From: Halorubrum lipolyticum DSM 21995
Lineage (GTDB): Archaea > Halobacteriota > Halobacteria > Halobacteriales > Haloferacaceae
Assembly (NCBI RefSeq): GCF_000337375.1
Contig: NZ_AOJG01000012.1
Span: 114,867-178,866, forward strand
Direction of reading: 5' to 3'
Length of the DNA stretch: 64,000 bases
The translations under genes and the position numbers were made by a program. This document shows, piece after piece, positions 25,529-34,019 of this stretch. The notes under the pieces are model-generated. The model was not told the DNA's origin. It saw nothing but the letters and a program-made list of their open reading frames with translations, and ran no database searches. The stretch's first letter is position 1. Each line of letters starts with the position of its first letter.

Positions 25529-26256
25529 CGGCGCACCACCCGCCCTATCGCGCGGCGGAGACGCGCCCCGCGCCGCCGGAAGTACGCGTCGAAGAGGACG
25601 CCGGCGGCGAGCCCGGCCAGCGTCACGTAGATCCACTCGATCATCAGCGCGTCGTTCGTCGTCAGGAAGGCGGTGTCGAGCAGCCGGTCGGCGTTCCACC
25701 GGAGCACCGTCCACGCGGCCGCCGTCGCCATCGTGGCCATCACGACGAAGAGCACCGCGAACCAGTGGGTGACCCGAAGCGTGGTGAACATCTGCAGCTC
25801 GACGGTAACGATCAGCGCGAACGCGGCGATCGCGAGGTACGTCGCGAACGTCCCGAGTTCGCCCCCGAACAGCACGCGCACCAGCACCGGCAACAGCGCG
25901 AGGCCGAGCACCTCCCACGGGGGCATCACCCGCGGATTCCGCGCCGCGACCGCCGGCGCGACCACGACGGCCGTGATCGCGGCGACGAGGACCATCGGGA
26001 GGAGGTCGAGGCCGAGCAGGCTCTCGACGAAGGCGCCGACGAGCACCGCCACCATCGCCCACGCGATCACCGCGTTCGTCCGCCCGCTGCGGAACAGCCG
26101 CGCCAGCCGGTCCTCGATGGCGTCGCCGTCCGGGATCTCCGGTTCGGGCTCGCCCGGACCGGCGTCAGCGGGACCGGGAGCGACCGAATCGCCCCCGTCG
26201 ACCTCGGTCTCCGAACCCCCGTCCGAGGCGTCCGCCGCGGATCGGTCGGTGTTCAT
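25525..26256 (-). CDS. Haloarchaeal membrane protein of unknown function
   Basis: A 243-residue protein with an acidic disordered N-terminus of about 50 residues and then six predicted membrane helices (for example AVIAWAMVAVLVGAFVESLL and ALIVTVELQMFTTL). The N-terminal start at 26256 is supported by a TATA-like CCCATATAGTG (minus strand) centred about 26 bases upstream. It is the first gene of a two-gene operon with the DUF2238-like protein; the shared layout suggests they act together in the membrane. I do not recognise the family. Confidence 0.7.
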   Translation of the reverse strand: MNTDRSAADASDGGSETEVDGGDSVAPGPADAGPGEPEPEIPDGDAIEDRLARLFRSGRTNAVIAWAMVAVLVGAFVESLLGLDLLPMVLVAAITAVVVAPAVAARNPRVMPPWEVLGLALLPVLVRVLFGGELGTFATYLAIAAFALIVTVELQMFTTLRVTHWFAVLFVVMATMATAAAWTVLRWNADRLLDTAFLTTNDALMIEWIYVTLAGLAAGVLFDAYFRRRGARLRRAIGRVVRR

Positions 26257-26346
26257 ACTCTTCTTCAGGCCCGCCCCCACTATATGGGTTGCCTCCGCGA
26301 CACGGCGAACGGACGCGCTTTTACCCGTCACGTCCCTCCGTTCGCT

Positions 26347-27129
26347 ATGAACTGTCGGCGGTGTGGAACCCCGCTTCGCAAGCCCGGGGACTACTGTCTC
26401 ACCTGCAACACCGCCAACGCCGACGCCGTCGTCGTCGAGTTCTCGGCGGACCGCGCGCGCCTGACGATGCTCGACGAGGACGAGGTCGTCGGCGAGACGA
26501 CCGTGACCACCCGCCCCGAGAGCGACGAGCAGCTGACCGAGATCCAGCTCCGCAACTTCGCCGGGCGCGTCGCCGACGAGATCCGCCGGAAGCGACCCGA
26601 CACCGTCTACGCCGCCGGCGCCCGAGAGCCGCTCCGTGAGACGCGCGCGCAGGTCCACCACGAGTTCTATCGGGTCCCCGACGCGGAGGCGGGAGCGGGC
26701 GAGGGAGGGAGCGGGGAGTCCACCGCCGGCGACGACGCGAGCCCCGTCGTCTCGTGGGTGCTCGACCGGCGGGGCGACCGAGCCTTACAGGTCGTCGAGA
26801 CGCCGCCCCGCGAGAAGATCGGCGGGTCGCACTCGACGCTCATCGGCGACCGCAAGGGGCGGAAGGCGGTGGGGACGGTCGCGCAACACCCGCACGTCAA
26901 GAAGATCGTCCCCGGCCCGATCGACGCCGGCGGGACCGGCTCCCGGACGGGCCTGCGCGCGAAGGCGACCCGCGCGGGGACCAACGGGAACGTCCGGCTC
27001 CTCCTGCGGGACGGCTCCAGCGTGCAGGAGAACCGGATCGTCACCACCGCGATGGACCGCGAGACCGGCGAGCGCGTCCGCGAGGACCTCAACGAGGCGC
27101 TGCGGGACGCGGAGCTGCAGGACGAGTGA
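26347..27129 (+). CDS. Zn-ribbon protein, DUF2103-like
   Basis: A 260-residue archaeal protein beginning with a zinc ribbon: MNCRRCGTPLRKPGDYCLTC holds the CxxC...CxxC pattern. The C-terminal half (GGSHSTLIGDRKGRKAVGTV, HPHVKKIVPGPI, then NGNVRLLLRDGSS) is highly conserved-looking and resembles the DUF2103 predicted metal-binding family. No catalytic motif is known for it. The start is fixed by the ribbon and by GCTTTTACCC centred about 27 bases upstream. It sits between divergent membrane-protein genes and the DtxR-type regulator. Confidence 0.75.
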   Translation: MNCRRCGTPLRKPGDYCLTCNTANADAVVVEFSADRARLTMLDEDEVVGETTVTTRPESDEQLTEIQLRNFAGRVADEIRRKRPDTVYAAGAREPLRETRAQVHHEFYRVPDAEAGAGEGGSGESTAGDDASPVVSWVLDRRGDRALQVVETPPREKIGGSHSTLIGDRKGRKAVGTVAQHPHVKKIVPGPIDAGGTGSRTGLRAKATRAGTNGNVRLLLRDGSSVQENRIVTTAMDRETGERVREDLNEALRDAELQDE

Positions 27130-27199
27130 GTTCGTGGTGGGTCGCCGTCCGGACCGCCTCCCGGTAGGTATTTCCGCCGGCGGCCGCGATCGCTTATAA

Positions 27200-27859
27200 A
27201 TGCTGAGCGACGTGATGGAGGACTACCTGAAGGCGATCTACGTCCTCCAGTCCGAGCAGGGCCCGCCCGTCTCGACGTCGGCGATCGCGGAGTACCTCGA
27301 CAAGACCTCCCCGTCGGTCACCGACATGCTGGGCAAGCTGGAGGAGCGCGGGCTCGTCGAGCGCGAGCCGTATCGCGGCGCGGAGCTGACGGCGGAGGGC
27401 GAGGCGGTCGCGCTAGAGATCGTCCGCCACCACCGGCTGCTGGAGGCGTTCCTCGCCGAGCGGCTCGACTACGACTGGACCGAGGTCCACGAGGAGGCCG
27501 ACGCCCTGGAACACCACATCTCCGAGGCGTTCGAGCGGCGCGTGGCCGAGGCGCTCGGTGACCCCGCCGTCGACCCCCACGGCGACCCGATCCCCGGCGC
27601 GGACCTCGAACCCGTCGACGAGGGGAGCGGCGCGCGGCTCGCGGACCGCGAGGAGGGCGACCGCGTGGTCGTCGCCCGCGTCTCCGACCGCGACGAGGAG
27701 GAGCTGGAGTACCTCGCCGACGCCGGGATCACGCCCGGTACCGAGATCAAGGTCGTCGACGTCGCCCCGTTCGGGATGGTGACCGTGGCGACGCCGACCG
27801 GCGAGCAGAGCCTCCCGGCCGAGGTCGCCCGCGCGATCCGGGTCGAGGACGCGGGGTGA
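27200..27859 (+). CDS. DtxR/MntR-family metal-dependent regulator
   Basis: Metal-responsive transcriptional regulator, 219 residues. The N-terminal winged helix (EDYLKAIYVLQ, then VSTSAIAEYLDKTSPSVTDML) is followed by the metal-binding and dimerisation domain with its histidine and glutamate residues (EIVRHHRLLEAFL, EEADALEHHIS) and a C-terminal FeoA-like SH3 domain starting near residue 150. Relatives repress iron or manganese uptake or siderophore genes. No metal transporter is adjacent, so its regulon is elsewhere. A TATA-like CTTATAAA directly abuts the ATG at 27200, which is odd, because a promoter there would start transcription inside the gene; ATG 27215 is an alternative start. Confidence 0.9.
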   Translation: MLSDVMEDYLKAIYVLQSEQGPPVSTSAIAEYLDKTSPSVTDMLGKLEERGLVEREPYRGAELTAEGEAVALEIVRHHRLLEAFLAERLDYDWTEVHEEADALEHHISEAFERRVAEALGDPAVDPHGDPIPGADLEPVDEGSGARLADREEGDRVVVARVSDRDEEELEYLADAGITPGTEIKVVDVAPFGMVTVATPTGEQSLPAEVARAIRVEDAG

Positions 27860-27971
27860 TCTCGATCCGCGGACGCTACCGCCCACACTCGTCCATCGAT
27901 GCGGGTTCCTCGCCCCTGACGACCGGCTTTCGTTCGCGAGGCTTTTCACGAAAACGACCCTCTCGAACGGT

Positions 27972-28670
27972 GTGAGTCTCCTCGTAACGCTCGGCGCCGG
28001 CGTCGTCTTCGGGCTGGCGCTCGCGGCCCCGCCCGGACCGATGAACGCCGTGATCGCCGAGGAGTCGGTGCTGCGCGGTCGCCTCGCCGGCTTCCGGGCC
28101 GGCCTCGGCGCCGCGACCGCCGACGCGATCTTCTTCGTGCTCGCGTACGTCGGCGTCGTCGCGGTCGTGGAGTCGTTCCCGCTGTTGCAGGGCGCCATGG
28201 TCGCGGTCGGCGGCGTCCTGATGTTGTACTTCGCCGTCGGCGCGGCCCGCGGCGCGCGGGCGTCGTTCCGGCCGACCTCCGGCGACGATCCCGTCGTCGA
28301 GGACGGGAAGGGGTTCCGCAAGGCGCTGGTGCTCGCCCTGACGAACCCGTACCAGGTGCTGTTCTGGCTGACGATCGGCGTCGGGCTCCTCCGCCCCGGC
28401 GAGCTCGACGTGCTCGCCCGGCTCCCGGTCGTCGGCCAGGACCTCGCCGGGACGCTCGTGGTCGCCACCGGCTCCCCGGCGCTCATCGGCGGGTTCTTCC
28501 TCGGCGTGCTGACGTGGATCGCGGGGTTCCCGACCGGCCTCGTCGCGGCCGAGCGCCGGATCGAGACGTTCGCGCCGCTCGTCGCGGTCGGCTCCGCGGT
28601 CGTGCTCGCCGGGTTCGGCGTCTATTTCCTCTACGACGCGGCGACGACGCTGGCGGCGCTCGGAGCCTAA
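27972..28670 (+). CDS. LysE-family translocator
   Basis: A 232-residue membrane protein of the LysE/RhtB exporter family, which exports amino acids or related small molecules. The family N-terminal signature is visible as APPGPMNAVIAEESVLRGRLAGFRAG broken here as GPMNAVIAE then GFRAGLGAATADAIFF. Six hydrophobic segments follow, with an LTNPYQVLFWLTIG motif in the middle that matches the NP-xx-xxFW signature. It starts with GTG; no upstream ATG gives a better start. Substrate unknown. Confidence 0.87.
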   Translation: MSLLVTLGAGVVFGLALAAPPGPMNAVIAEESVLRGRLAGFRAGLGAATADAIFFVLAYVGVVAVVESFPLLQGAMVAVGGVLMLYFAVGAARGARASFRPTSGDDPVVEDGKGFRKALVLALTNPYQVLFWLTIGVGLLRPGELDVLARLPVVGQDLAGTLVVATGSPALIGGFFLGVLTWIAGFPTGLVAAERRIETFAPLVAVGSAVVLAGFGVYFLYDAATTLAALGA

Positions 28671-28751
28671 GAGCGGCGACCGAGACCGACCGAACCCCGT
28701 CGCGCGACCGACATGGACAACGGCTTTCACCCGCGAGCGCGACGCCTCGGT

Positions 28752-29804
28752 ATGTTCGAGAAGACCACGTGGATCAAGCTCCCCCGGAACGTGCTCGTGG
28801 GGCACGGCGTCCTCGACGACCTCGGGGAGGCGGTCGGCGAGCTGTACCTCACGGGACGGCCGCTGATCGTGACGAGCCCGACGCCCAACGAGATCGCCGG
28901 CGACCGGGTGCGCGCGCAGTTCGACGACCCCGCGACCGCCGTCGTCGAGGAGGCCTCCTTCGAAGCCGTGGAGGAGCTCACCGAGACCGCGGAGGCGGTC
29001 GACCCCGGCTACCTGATCGCCCTCGGCGGCGGGAAGCCGATCGACATCGCGAAGATGGCCGCCGACCACCTCGGCGTCGGCTTCGTCTCCGTCCCCACGG
29101 TCGCCTCACACGACGGGATCGTCTCGGGGCGCTCCTCGATCCCCGAGGGCGACACGCGCCACTCGGTCGCCGCCGACCCGCCGCTGGCGGTCGTCGCGGA
29201 CACGACGCTGATCGCGGAGGCGCCGTGGCGGCTCACCACCGCGGGGTGTGCGGACATCATCTCGAACTACACCGCGGTGAAGGACTGGCGGCTCGCCCGT
29301 CGGCTGCGTAACGTCGAGTACAGCGAGTACGCGGGCGCGCTCTCGGAGATGACCGCGGAGCTGCTCGTCGAGAACGCCGACATGATCCGGCCCGGCTTAG
29401 AGGAGTCGGCGTGGGTCGTCGTGAAGGCGCTCGTCTCCTCCGGCGTCGCGATGTCGATCGCGGGCTCCTCGCGGCCCGCCTCCGGCGCGGAACACCTCAT
29501 CTCCCACCAGCTCGACCGGACCGCGCCGGGGCGGGCGCTCCACGGCCATCAGGTCGGCGTCGCCTCGATCATGACGGAGTACCTCCACAGCGGCGAGAAC
29601 GGCGAGTGGACCGCGATCCGCGACGCGCTCGCCGAGCTGGACGCCCCGACGACCGCCGCCGAGCTCGGGCTCGACGACGCGGAGCTGATCGCCGCGCTCA
29701 CGAGCGCCCACGAGATCCGCGACCGGTACACGATCCTGCAGGGCGGGATCAACGAGGCGGCCGCGATCGAGGTCGCGACCGCGACGGGCGTCATCGATCG
29801 GTAG
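28752..29804 (+). CDS. egsA: Glycerol-1-phosphate dehydrogenase [NAD(P)+]
   Basis: Makes sn-glycerol-1-phosphate, the stereospecific backbone of archaeal ether lipids. It is 350 residues. The nucleotide-binding GGGKPIDIAK motif lies near residue 96 and the zinc site is visible as D in CADIISNYTA, H in SGAEHLISHQLD and H in LHGHQVGVAS. I start at 28752 (MFEKTTWIKLPR), the conserved N-terminus; an ATG 39 bases upstream adds an unconserved stretch. A hallmark archaeal gene; it stands alone between the LysE-type exporter and the DUF420 protein. Confidence 0.97.
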   Translation: MFEKTTWIKLPRNVLVGHGVLDDLGEAVGELYLTGRPLIVTSPTPNEIAGDRVRAQFDDPATAVVEEASFEAVEELTETAEAVDPGYLIALGGGKPIDIAKMAADHLGVGFVSVPTVASHDGIVSGRSSIPEGDTRHSVAADPPLAVVADTTLIAEAPWRLTTAGCADIISNYTAVKDWRLARRLRNVEYSEYAGALSEMTAELLVENADMIRPGLEESAWVVVKALVSSGVAMSIAGSSRPASGAEHLISHQLDRTAPGRALHGHQVGVASIMTEYLHSGENGEWTAIRDALAELDAPTTAAELGLDDAELIAALTSAHEIRDRYTILQGGINEAAAIEVATATGVIDR

Positions 29805-29870
29805 ACGGGAAGCGTCCCGACCCTCGGGAGTACCCGAAGCCGACTTATCGCTCCGTTCCCTCCTACCGAT

Positions 29871-30533
29871 ATGTCCACCGCTAGCGTTCGCGACCGGGTC
29901 AAAGGGCGGGCCGGCGCTGTCACCGCGCTCCTCACCGTCGTCGGCTACGGCGCGGTCGGCGGCGTGTTCCTCGTCCCGCAGTTTCAGGCGCTGTTCCCCG
30001 AACTGACGCGGAGCACCGTCGACCTGCTCGCGCACGCCATCGCCGCCGTCAACACCGTCACGATCGTCACGCTCTCGCTCGGGTGGTACTGGATCCGCAA
30101 CGGCGAGGTGAAGAAGCACGCGGCGGCGATGACGACCTCGTTCGCCCTCATCCTCGTGTTCCTCGGACTGTACCTGCCGAAGGTCGCCGGCGGCGGAACG
30201 CGGGAGTTCGTCCTGGAGTCGGCGTACGCGTGGGTCCCGCTGTGGGACTGGATCTACCCGGCGTACCTCATCATGCTCGCGATCCACATCGTCCTCTCCG
30301 TCGTCGCCGTGCCCGTCGTCCTCTACGCCATCATTCTCGGGCTCACCCACTCGGAGTCGGAGCTCCGGAACGAGACCCCGCACCGCCGGGTGGGTCGGAT
30401 CGCCGCGAGCGCGTGGCTGCTCTCGCTCGTGCTCGGCGTCGTCACCTACCTCATGTTGAACCACGCGTACGGCTCGACGTTCGCGGCCGCCGAGGCCGCG
30501 GCGGCGCTCGTCCCGGTGAGTCCCGCGCCGTAG
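29871..30533 (+). CDS. DUF420 membrane protein
   Basis: A 220-residue integral membrane protein with six hydrophobic segments; histidines at helix ends (LAHAIAAVNT, KKHAAAMTTSF, AIHIVLSV, LNHAYG) match DUF420-family proteins, which often accompany haem-copper oxidase and cytochrome genes. No oxidase gene is adjacent here, though the halocyanin/cytochrome b cluster lies 3.5 kb downstream. The start is supported by GACTTATCG centred about 26 bases upstream. Confidence 0.8.
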   Translation: MSTASVRDRVKGRAGAVTALLTVVGYGAVGGVFLVPQFQALFPELTRSTVDLLAHAIAAVNTVTIVTLSLGWYWIRNGEVKKHAAAMTTSFALILVFLGLYLPKVAGGGTREFVLESAYAWVPLWDWIYPAYLIMLAIHIVLSVVAVPVVLYAIILGLTHSESELRNETPHRRVGRIAASAWLLSLVLGVVTYLMLNHAYGSTFAAAEAAAALVPVSPAP

Positions 30534-30621
30534 CGACCCGAGCCAACGACGCGTTACGCTCGAATCCAGCCCCGTCCGCCGCCACCGAAACGCTTGACCC
30601 GCGCCCCGGCCACCCACAGGC

Positions 30622-31938
30622 ATGACCGACTGGATCGGCGACACCTTCACGAGCGACGCCGGGTGGGACCACCTCGAATCACTCGTCGACGTCGACGACC
30701 GCATGGCCGGATCTGACGGCGAGCGCGCCGGACTCGAGCTGACCCGCGACGCGCTGGTCGACGCCGGCGCGCGCGACCCTCGGATCGAGGAGTTCGACAT
30801 CCAGGGCTGGGCGCGCGGCGACAGCGAGATCCGACGCGGCGACGAGGCCGTCGCGAGCGGGCGAAACGCCTGCATCGCGCTCCCGCGGAGCCCGAGCGGC
30901 GAGGCGACGGGCGAGTTCGTCGATTTGGGATACGGCGTCCCCGGGGACTTCGACGGGGACCTGTCCGGGACGGTCGTGATGGTCTCGTCGGACACCCCCG
31001 ACTCGGTCGACCGGTTCGTCCACCGCCGCGAGAAGTACTACCACGCGGTCGAGGCGGGGGCCGCCGCCTTCGTCTTCGCGAACCACGTCGAGGGGACGCT
31101 CCCCCCGACCGGCAGCGTCGGCACCGCTGACGCGCCGATCGGCGAGATCCCGGCCGTCGGCGTCTCGAAGGAAACCGGCGCGCGCCTCGCGCGCCGACGC
31201 GAGGGCGAGTCCCTCACCGTCGCCGTCGACTGCGAGACCCCCGACGCGACGAGCGGGAACGCGATCGCCGAGATCGGTCCCGACACCGACGACTCCCTCG
31301 TCGTCTCCTGTCACGTCGACGCCCACGATCTGGCGGAGGGCGCGATGGACAACGGCGCCGGCACCGCGACGCTCGTCGAGGTCGCCAACGCCCTCGCGGC
31401 CCGGGAAGACGAGCTCGACACGAGGGTGCGGTTCGTCGGCTTCGGCGCCGAAGAGGTGGGGTTGGTCGGTTCCAGCCGGTTCGCCGAAGGAGTCGATCCC
31501 GGCCGCGTGAAGGCCGTCGTCAACGTCGACAGCAACGTGTTCGGGCGCACCCTGCGGCTCGACCACCACGGCTTCGACGACCTGGAGGCGGCCGGCGAGC
31601 GCGTGAGCGACCGGTTCGACCACCCGATCGCGCTCGGCGGGGAGTTAGTCCCCCACAGCGACCACTGGCCGTTCGTCGAGCGCGGGATCCCCGGCTACAT
31701 GGTCTCCGGCGAGACGGACGGGCGCGGCCGCGGCTGGGGCCACACCGGCGCGGACACGCTCGACAAGCTGGAGTCGCGGAACCTCCGCGAGCAGGCGATC
31801 CTCCTGACGGCGCTCGTCGTCGACCTCGCCGGCGACGACGTGTCGACCGCGCGGAAGCCGACCGACGAGATCGCGGCCGCGCTCGAGCGGGAGGGGAAGG
31901 CGACGGGGATGAAGATCACCGGCGACTGGCCGTTTTAG
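30622..31938 (+). CDS. M28-family zinc peptidase
   Basis: A 438-residue metallopeptidase. Residues ~100-220 form the PA (protease-associated) insert and the M28 catalytic domain follows. The two-zinc site is visible: H in SCHVDAHD, D in GAMDNGAGTAT, the catalytic EE in FGAEEVGLVGS, D in VNVDSNVFG and the last H in WGHTGADTLDKL. No signal peptide is visible, so it is probably cytoplasmic, an aminopeptidase-type enzyme. A weak TATA element GAAACGCTTGACC lies about 27 bases upstream. Confidence 0.9.
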   Translation: MTDWIGDTFTSDAGWDHLESLVDVDDRMAGSDGERAGLELTRDALVDAGARDPRIEEFDIQGWARGDSEIRRGDEAVASGRNACIALPRSPSGEATGEFVDLGYGVPGDFDGDLSGTVVMVSSDTPDSVDRFVHRREKYYHAVEAGAAAFVFANHVEGTLPPTGSVGTADAPIGEIPAVGVSKETGARLARRREGESLTVAVDCETPDATSGNAIAEIGPDTDDSLVVSCHVDAHDLAEGAMDNGAGTATLVEVANALAAREDELDTRVRFVGFGAEEVGLVGSSRFAEGVDPGRVKAVVNVDSNVFGRTLRLDHHGFDDLEAAGERVSDRFDHPIALGGELVPHSDHWPFVERGIPGYMVSGETDGRGRGWGHTGADTLDKLESRNLREQAILLTALVVDLAGDDVSTARKPTDEIAAALEREGKATGMKITGDWPF

Positions 31939-31996
31939 CGACACTCCCCCGGCGCGAACCGGGAGGTTTTCACACGCGCCGGCCGGACCCCCGGAC

Positions 31997-32785
31997 ATGG
32001 AAGCGTCGGAACGCCGCATCGCCGTCACCGGCGACGAGGAGCGAGCGTCGGAACTCCGTGACGCGGTCCGAGACGCCGGCGGGCGCCTCGCGACCCAGGC
32101 GGACGCGAACGCCGACGCGGAGGCGATCGGTGCCGGCGACGCGGCCCTCATCGTGGCCGTCGGCGACGAGGCCGTCCGCGACGCCGTCGCGGCGGCGCCG
32201 AACTGCACGGTGTTCCCCGTCGCCGAGCGCCGGTTCGCGTTCGATCGCGACGGCGCCGTCGACGCGCTCCGGCGGCTGCTCGACGAGTGGGCGGGCGGCG
32301 ACTCCGTCACGCGCGTCGCGCACCCGGTCCTCGCGGTGGACGGCGGGACGGGCGCCCCCGCGCGGGCCGCGTTCGACGTCACCTTGATCACCGACGAGCC
32401 GGCGCGGATCTCGGAGTTCGGGGTCGGGTTCTCCCGCGATCGGACCGAGTCGGTCCGCGCCGATGGCGTCGTCGTCGCGACGCCGCTGGGGAGCGACGGG
32501 TACGCGAACGCCGCCGGCGGCCCCCTCGTCGAGCCCGGGGGCGGGCTCTCGGTCACGCCGATCGCCCCGTTCAGCGTCCGGACCGGCGCGTGGGTCGCGG
32601 CGGATCGAGTCCGGCTCACCGTCGAACGGGAGTCGGAGCCGATCGCGCTCGTGGTCGACGGGAAGCGACGGGGAACCGTCGAGCCGCACCGACCGATCGA
32701 GATCGAGACGGTCGGTCGGGTCGCGTTCGCGGCGCCGAGTGGGCCTCACGAGCGCGCCGATCGGAAACACTCTAATAACTCGTGA
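31997..32785 (+). CDS. NAD kinase-like protein with degenerate nucleotide-binding motif
   Basis: A 262-residue member of the ATP-NAD kinase fold. The C-terminal half carries TPLGSDGYANAAGGPLVEPG, which matches the family's TPTGSTAY-x-SAGGP motif, followed by VTPIAPFSV. The N-terminal GGDGT ATP/NAD motif is replaced by AVGDEAV, and the NE/D motif is not visible, so phosphotransfer is doubtful. It may bind NAD or diacylglycerol-like ligand without catalysis. TATA-like GGTTTTCAC lies about 28 bases upstream. Its end overlaps the frame-shifted neighbourhood of the next gene by no coding bases. Confidence 0.75.
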   Translation: MEASERRIAVTGDEERASELRDAVRDAGGRLATQADANADAEAIGAGDAALIVAVGDEAVRDAVAAAPNCTVFPVAERRFAFDRDGAVDALRRLLDEWAGGDSVTRVAHPVLAVDGGTGAPARAAFDVTLITDEPARISEFGVGFSRDRTESVRADGVVVATPLGSDGYANAAGGPLVEPGGGLSVTPIAPFSVRTGAWVAADRVRLTVERESEPIALVVDGKRRGTVEPHRPIEIETVGRVAFAAPSGPHERADRKHSNNS

Positions 32786-32799
32786 CCGGATGTGTCGGT

Positions 32800-33243
32800 A
32801 TGGACCCACTGCAGTTCCTCGTTCCGCTCGGCTGGCTGTCCGAAGTCGGACCGATGCTGCCGTACGCGATACTCGTGATGGCGGTCGCGAACCTCGCGAC
32901 CCGACACATCGCGCACCGGCACCACGTCGAACAGGGGAGCGACGACGACAGCGTCGAGCCGTACACGCCGCACGCGTTCACAAACATCGGACTGATGCTT
33001 CTGACGTTCCTGTTCATGCTCGACGCGCCCGTCAGCGGCACGATCCTCGCGGTGATCGTGGTCACGATGCTGATCGCCGACCTGTTCGAGCTCGAGGCGC
33101 GCAACGTCGAGGCGCGTAACGACATGCCGATCGAGGCCCCGAAGAGCTCGATCGCCGCCTCGGTCGTCCTGATGGTGTTCGTCGCCTACTACTCGCTGTT
33201 CTTCCTCGTCTCGGGGATCTGGAACCAGTTCGTCGTCGCGTAA
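32800..33243 (+). CDS. Haloarchaeal membrane protein of unknown function
   Basis: A 147-residue protein with four hydrophobic segments (LPYAILVMAVANLATRH, NIGLMLLTFLFMLD, ILAVIVVTMLIADLFEL, ASVVLMVFVAYYSLFFLVS) and a short acidic loop after RHHVEQ. The start at 32800 is supported by TCTAATAACT centred about 26 bases upstream; six extra residues from an earlier ATG would remove that spacing. I do not recognise the family beyond its haloarchaeal look. It may belong functionally with the respiratory membrane-protein cluster downstream, on the opposite strand. Confidence 0.65.
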   Translation: MDPLQFLVPLGWLSEVGPMLPYAILVMAVANLATRHIAHRHHVEQGSDDDSVEPYTPHAFTNIGLMLLTFLFMLDAPVSGTILAVIVVTMLIADLFELEARNVEARNDMPIEAPKSSIAASVVLMVFVAYYSLFFLVSGIWNQFVVA

Positions 33244-33411
33244 GACGAGCGCGGCCCTCAGCCGGACTCCTCCGCCGGATCGGCGTCGTTCGAGAACGCG
33301 GGAGCGCCGTCGAGGTCCGCGGTAACGACCGCGTTCCGACGTGCTGCGGTCAGTGTCGGAGCAACGGCGATCGATTGCGAGAGTGTGTGTCGCGGTTTCT
33401 CGGCGGCGACT

Positions 33412-33632
33412 CGTATTTAAATAGCCGTGAGCGATAGCGACGCTGCTTATAAATAGCAACGCGGCGGCGTCGCCGCCGTCAAAGCGAGCGCCAGGGCGGG
33501 GGCGAAGCTCTCGCTCGCAACCGGCGCGACACGCCGGTGACAGCGAGGCGCGAAGCGCCTCTGACAGCCGGACGTAGGCCGGCGACGAGGCCGGTCCGTT
33601 GGAGGCGTTCGCCGTCGATCCGTCGTCGACCG
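33412..33632 (+). repeat. Structured dispersed element, divergent copy E
   Basis: Lies in the 493-base gap between the two opposing membrane-protein clusters. Two TATA-like boxes (ATTTAAATAG at 33414-33424 and CTTATAAATAG at 33446-33456) precede a run of hairpins: CGGCGGC-GTC-GCCGCCG, ACCGGCG-CGACA-CGCCGGT, GAGGCGC-GAA-GCGCCTC and GCCGG...CCGGC. The 3' end GTTGGAGGCGTTCGCCG followed by TCGATCCG matches the 3' block of the better copies (TTTGGAGGTGTTCACCG, TCGATCCG). The conserved 5' block and the ACTCAAAGGGG box are degenerate or absent. The rest of the gap (33244-33411 and 33633-33736) shows nothing I can name. Confidence 0.6.
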
Positions 33633-33736
33633 TTCATGGCTGAGGCAGACGGATCGAAGCGCGGAGCCGACACTCCGACAGAAAAGGGGGCAGAGGGTGA
33701 ACGATCGAAACCGGAGCGGTCGCGGTCAGTTCGCAG

Positions 33737-34015
33737 TCAGTTCGCGGTCTCCGCGTCCTCGTCGAGCATGTCCCGGAGCTGGCGGCTCAGCGGAATGAAC
33801 ACCCAGAACGTGAGCGCGCCGAGGATCATCAGCCAGAACGACGCGTCGCCGGCGATCAGTCCGATCTCGCCGTAGGCCGTGTTGACTCCCTCGGCGGGAT
33901 TGACGAGCTGGACGATGTCGTAGTACGAGGGCGTCCGGTACCAACCGCCGAAGGTGAGCCATCCGAGACCGCCGAGCGTGAAGAGGGTGAACCCCTTGAT
34001 GAACTCGTCTGCCAT
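33737..34015 (-). CDS. Small two-helix membrane protein of the halocyanin/cytochrome b cluster
   Basis: A 92-residue protein with two hydrophobic segments (GFTLFTLGGLGWLTFGGWY and ASFWLMILGALTFWVFIPL) and an acidic tail. It is the last gene of the cluster halocyanin - 129-residue protein - PetB - PetD - 146-residue protein - this gene, with a 4-base gap to the preceding gene. Location suggests an accessory subunit of the cytochrome b complex. No cofactor ligand is apparent. Confidence 0.7.
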   Translation of the reverse strand: MADEFIKGFTLFTLGGLGWLTFGGWYRTPSYYDIVQLVNPAEGVNTAYGEIGLIAGDASFWLMILGALTFWVFIPLSRQLRDMLDEDAETAN

Positions 34016-34019
34016 TATC

